From the NCBI GenBank assembly GCA_963822955.1, contig CAWGJS010000008.1, positions 186,001-250,000 of the forward strand: DNA of 64,000 bases, given 5' to 3'. Position 1 is the first letter of the stretch; every line of letters begins with the position of its first letter. Source of the stretch: JAJYUU01 sp963822955 (GTDB lineage: Bacteria > Actinomycetota > Actinomycetes > Streptosporangiales > Streptosporangiaceae). Both the position numbers and the translations under genes were made by a program. The notes under the pieces are model-generated. The model ran no database searches, was not told the origin of the DNA, and worked only from the letters and a program-made list of their open reading frames with translations. Shown here piece by piece: positions 62,776 to 64,000 of this stretch.

Positions 62776-63516
62776 ATGACAGACAACGATCGCATTCCGC
62801 AGGTGCTCGTCGTGGATGACGAGCCGAACATCCGTGAGCTCGTGCAAGTGGCACTGAAGTTCCACGGCTGCTCGGTGACCACGGCCGCCAGCGGCAAGGA
62901 AGGGCTCCGGCAGGCCGAGGCGTTCAGGCCAGACCTGATCGTGCTGGACGTCATGCTGCCGGACATGGATGGCTTCGAGGTCTGCCGTCGGCTGCGCTCG
63001 GCCGGGAACGAAGTGCCGGTTATCTTCCTCACCGCGCGCGACACCTCGTCCGACACCGTCACCGGCCTCGCCATCGGCGGTGACGACTATGTGACCAAGC
63101 CCTTCTCGGTCGAGGCACTCGTCGCGCGGGTACGCGCGGTGCTCCGCCGGTCCTCCAGGACCACGGCCGGCGACCAGGCCGCCCCGGCCAGCGGCCCGCT
63201 CCGGGTAGCTGACCTGGAACTCGACGAGGACCGCTGGACGGTGCACCGGGGCGGAGTGCCGGTCGAGCTGTCCCCGACCGAATTCCGGCTGCTGGCCTAT
63301 CTCATGCGGCATCAGGGCCGGGTCCTGACCAGGGCGCAGCTGCTGGAGCGAGTCTGGGGCTGGGACTACGCCGGGGAGTCCCAGATCGTGGAGACCTACG
63401 TCAGCTACCTGCGTCGCAAGCTCGACCCGCTCGGGCCGCCGCTCATCCATACTCAGCGCGGTGTCGGCTACAGCCTGCGGCCAGAGCGCCAGGACCACCC
63501 GGACGGACGACCCTAG
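62776..63516 (+). CDS. OmpR/PhoB-family response regulator
   Basis: 246 residues, ATG six bases after GGGA. The receiver has the acidic pair in VLVVDDEPNIRELV, the phospho-acceptor Asp in DLIVLDVMLPDMDGFEV, Thr in VIFLTARD and Lys in DYVTKPFS. The C-terminal winged helix runs LSPTEFRLLAYLMRHQGRVL to YVSYLRRKLDPLG and RGVGYSLR. It is paired with the sensor gene 35 bases downstream. The stimulus is unknown. Confidence 0.95.
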   Translation: MTDNDRIPQVLVVDDEPNIRELVQVALKFHGCSVTTAASGKEGLRQAEAFRPDLIVLDVMLPDMDGFEVCRRLRSAGNEVPVIFLTARDTSSDTVTGLAIGGDDYVTKPFSVEALVARVRAVLRRSSRTTAGDQAAPASGPLRVADLELDEDRWTVHRGGVPVELSPTEFRLLAYLMRHQGRVLTRAQLLERVWGWDYAGESQIVETYVSYLRRKLDPLGPPLIHTQRGVGYSLRPERQDHPDGRP

Positions 63517-63550
63517 ATGGCCGGCCCGCAGCCATGACGGGCGGCCGCCG

Positions 63551-64000
63551 ATGAGCCCCGCGCGGAGGCTGTCGCTGCGGGCGCGGATGCTCGTGATCAT
63601 CGTCGGCGTCACGACCATCCTGCTGCTGATCATGGGCACCGTGAGCACGTACCTGTTCGTCCGGCGCGTGGACGGTCAGACGGCTGCCGCCGCCAGGCGG
63701 CTGAACCAGCTAGCGACCTTCCTGGTGCAGTATCCCCAGGCCGCCGAGGCAAATGCGCAGACCGCCTCGGTCGTGAAGATCTCGCTGCGACCGGGGGTCA
63801 GCCTGGAGTCGCTGACCACCGGGCCGGCGACCGCGGCGCTTTCGGACGCGGTCAGGACGTGGCTGGCCGGCCAGAACATCGCGCAGGCCCGGGTTCTCGC
63901 CCGCGAGGGCCACCCCAGCGCGGCCGCCGCCGCGCTTGCGGCCGGCGGCTGCCAGCGGTTCCCGGGGAAGGGCTGCAGGCCGCTCGCGATAGCCCCGAAG
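63551..64000 (+). CDS. Sensor histidine kinase, N-terminal part (cut by the window end)
   Basis: Starts at ATG 63551 and stays open to the last base (150 codons). LSLRARMLVIIVGVTTILLL and the following residues to about 35 form the first membrane helix, with Arg-rich cytoplasmic start. About 115 extracytoplasmic residues follow (PQAAEANAQTASVVKISLRP). This is the usual start of an OmpR-linked sensor kinase. The second helix, HAMP and kinase domains would lie beyond 64000, so the call rests on topology and on the upstream response regulator. Confidence 0.75.
   Translation, partial: MSPARRLSLRARMLVIIVGVTTILLLIMGTVSTYLFVRRVDGQTAAAARRLNQLATFLVQYPQAAEANAQTASVVKISLRPGVSLESLTTGPATAALSDAVRTWLAGQNIAQARVLAREGHPSAAAAALAAGGCQRFPGKGCRPLAIAPK

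Overview
The window is high-GC DNA from an actinomycete, probably a filamentous, sporulating one. It carries an SsgB-type sporulation protein, a SigR-type ECF sigma factor, a Pmt-type protein mannosyltransferase, a mycothiol-type maleylpyruvate isomerase-fold protein and the actinobacterial order pth-rplY-prs-glmU-tRNA-Gln. Genes are tightly packed, with many GTG starts and 4-base GTGA overlaps. I do not assign a genus.

Bases 1 to about 33,000 are accessory. From 226 to 14,169 lies a mostly minus-strand surface-glycan locus: a Wzz-like chain-length protein, GT4 and GT2 glycosyltransferases, a SAM methyltransferase, a class III aminotransferase, a pyruvyl transferase, a Wzx-like flippase, a PIG-L deacetylase, a sugar-1-phosphate nucleotidyltransferase and two sugar C-methyltransferase-family proteins. 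Its left end is a decayed tandem duplication of a wzz-GT4-methyltransferase unit in which each copy has lost a different gene. From 14,186 to 19,443 are an ECF sigma factor, a CapK/PaaK-like AMP ligase, a diaminobutyrate-type aminotransferase and a flavin monooxygenase. An IS1380-type element follows.

The most unusual part is 21,567 to 32,946. One minus-strand operon reads carrier protein, TrpB2-like PLP enzyme, acyl-CoA-dehydrogenase-like flavoenzyme, stand-alone adenylation enzyme and a LanB-type lantibiotic dehydratase homologue. A second carrier protein plus LanB copy lies directly upstream, best explained as a duplicated operon whose middle was deleted. A truncated carrier-like ORF and a lysophospholipid-acyltransferase-like gene flank the operon. 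No precursor peptide or LanC is visible, so LanB may act on carrier-bound substrates (inference). A two-part promoter-like motif precedes both wzz copies and both carrier genes, hinting at one shared sigma factor, possibly the one encoded at 14.2-14.9 kb.

From 32,998 to the end the content is core: pth, rplY, prs, glmU (with a truncated acetyltransferase domain), tRNA-Gln, a fatty acid desaturase with TetR, tam with a TamR-like MarR regulator, a GH12-like protein, an ABC-F protein, ispE, rsmA, tatD, metG, rsmI, pmt, a SigR-type sigma factor, ssgB, an enoyl-CoA hydratase/SDR pair, an MFS exporter, a KamA-type radical SAM gene, plsX, argS and a two-component system cut by the window end. Nine genes between 37 and 59 kb carry apparent frameshifts, including the normally essential ispE. 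Indel errors in the assembly are therefore at least as likely as true decay there.
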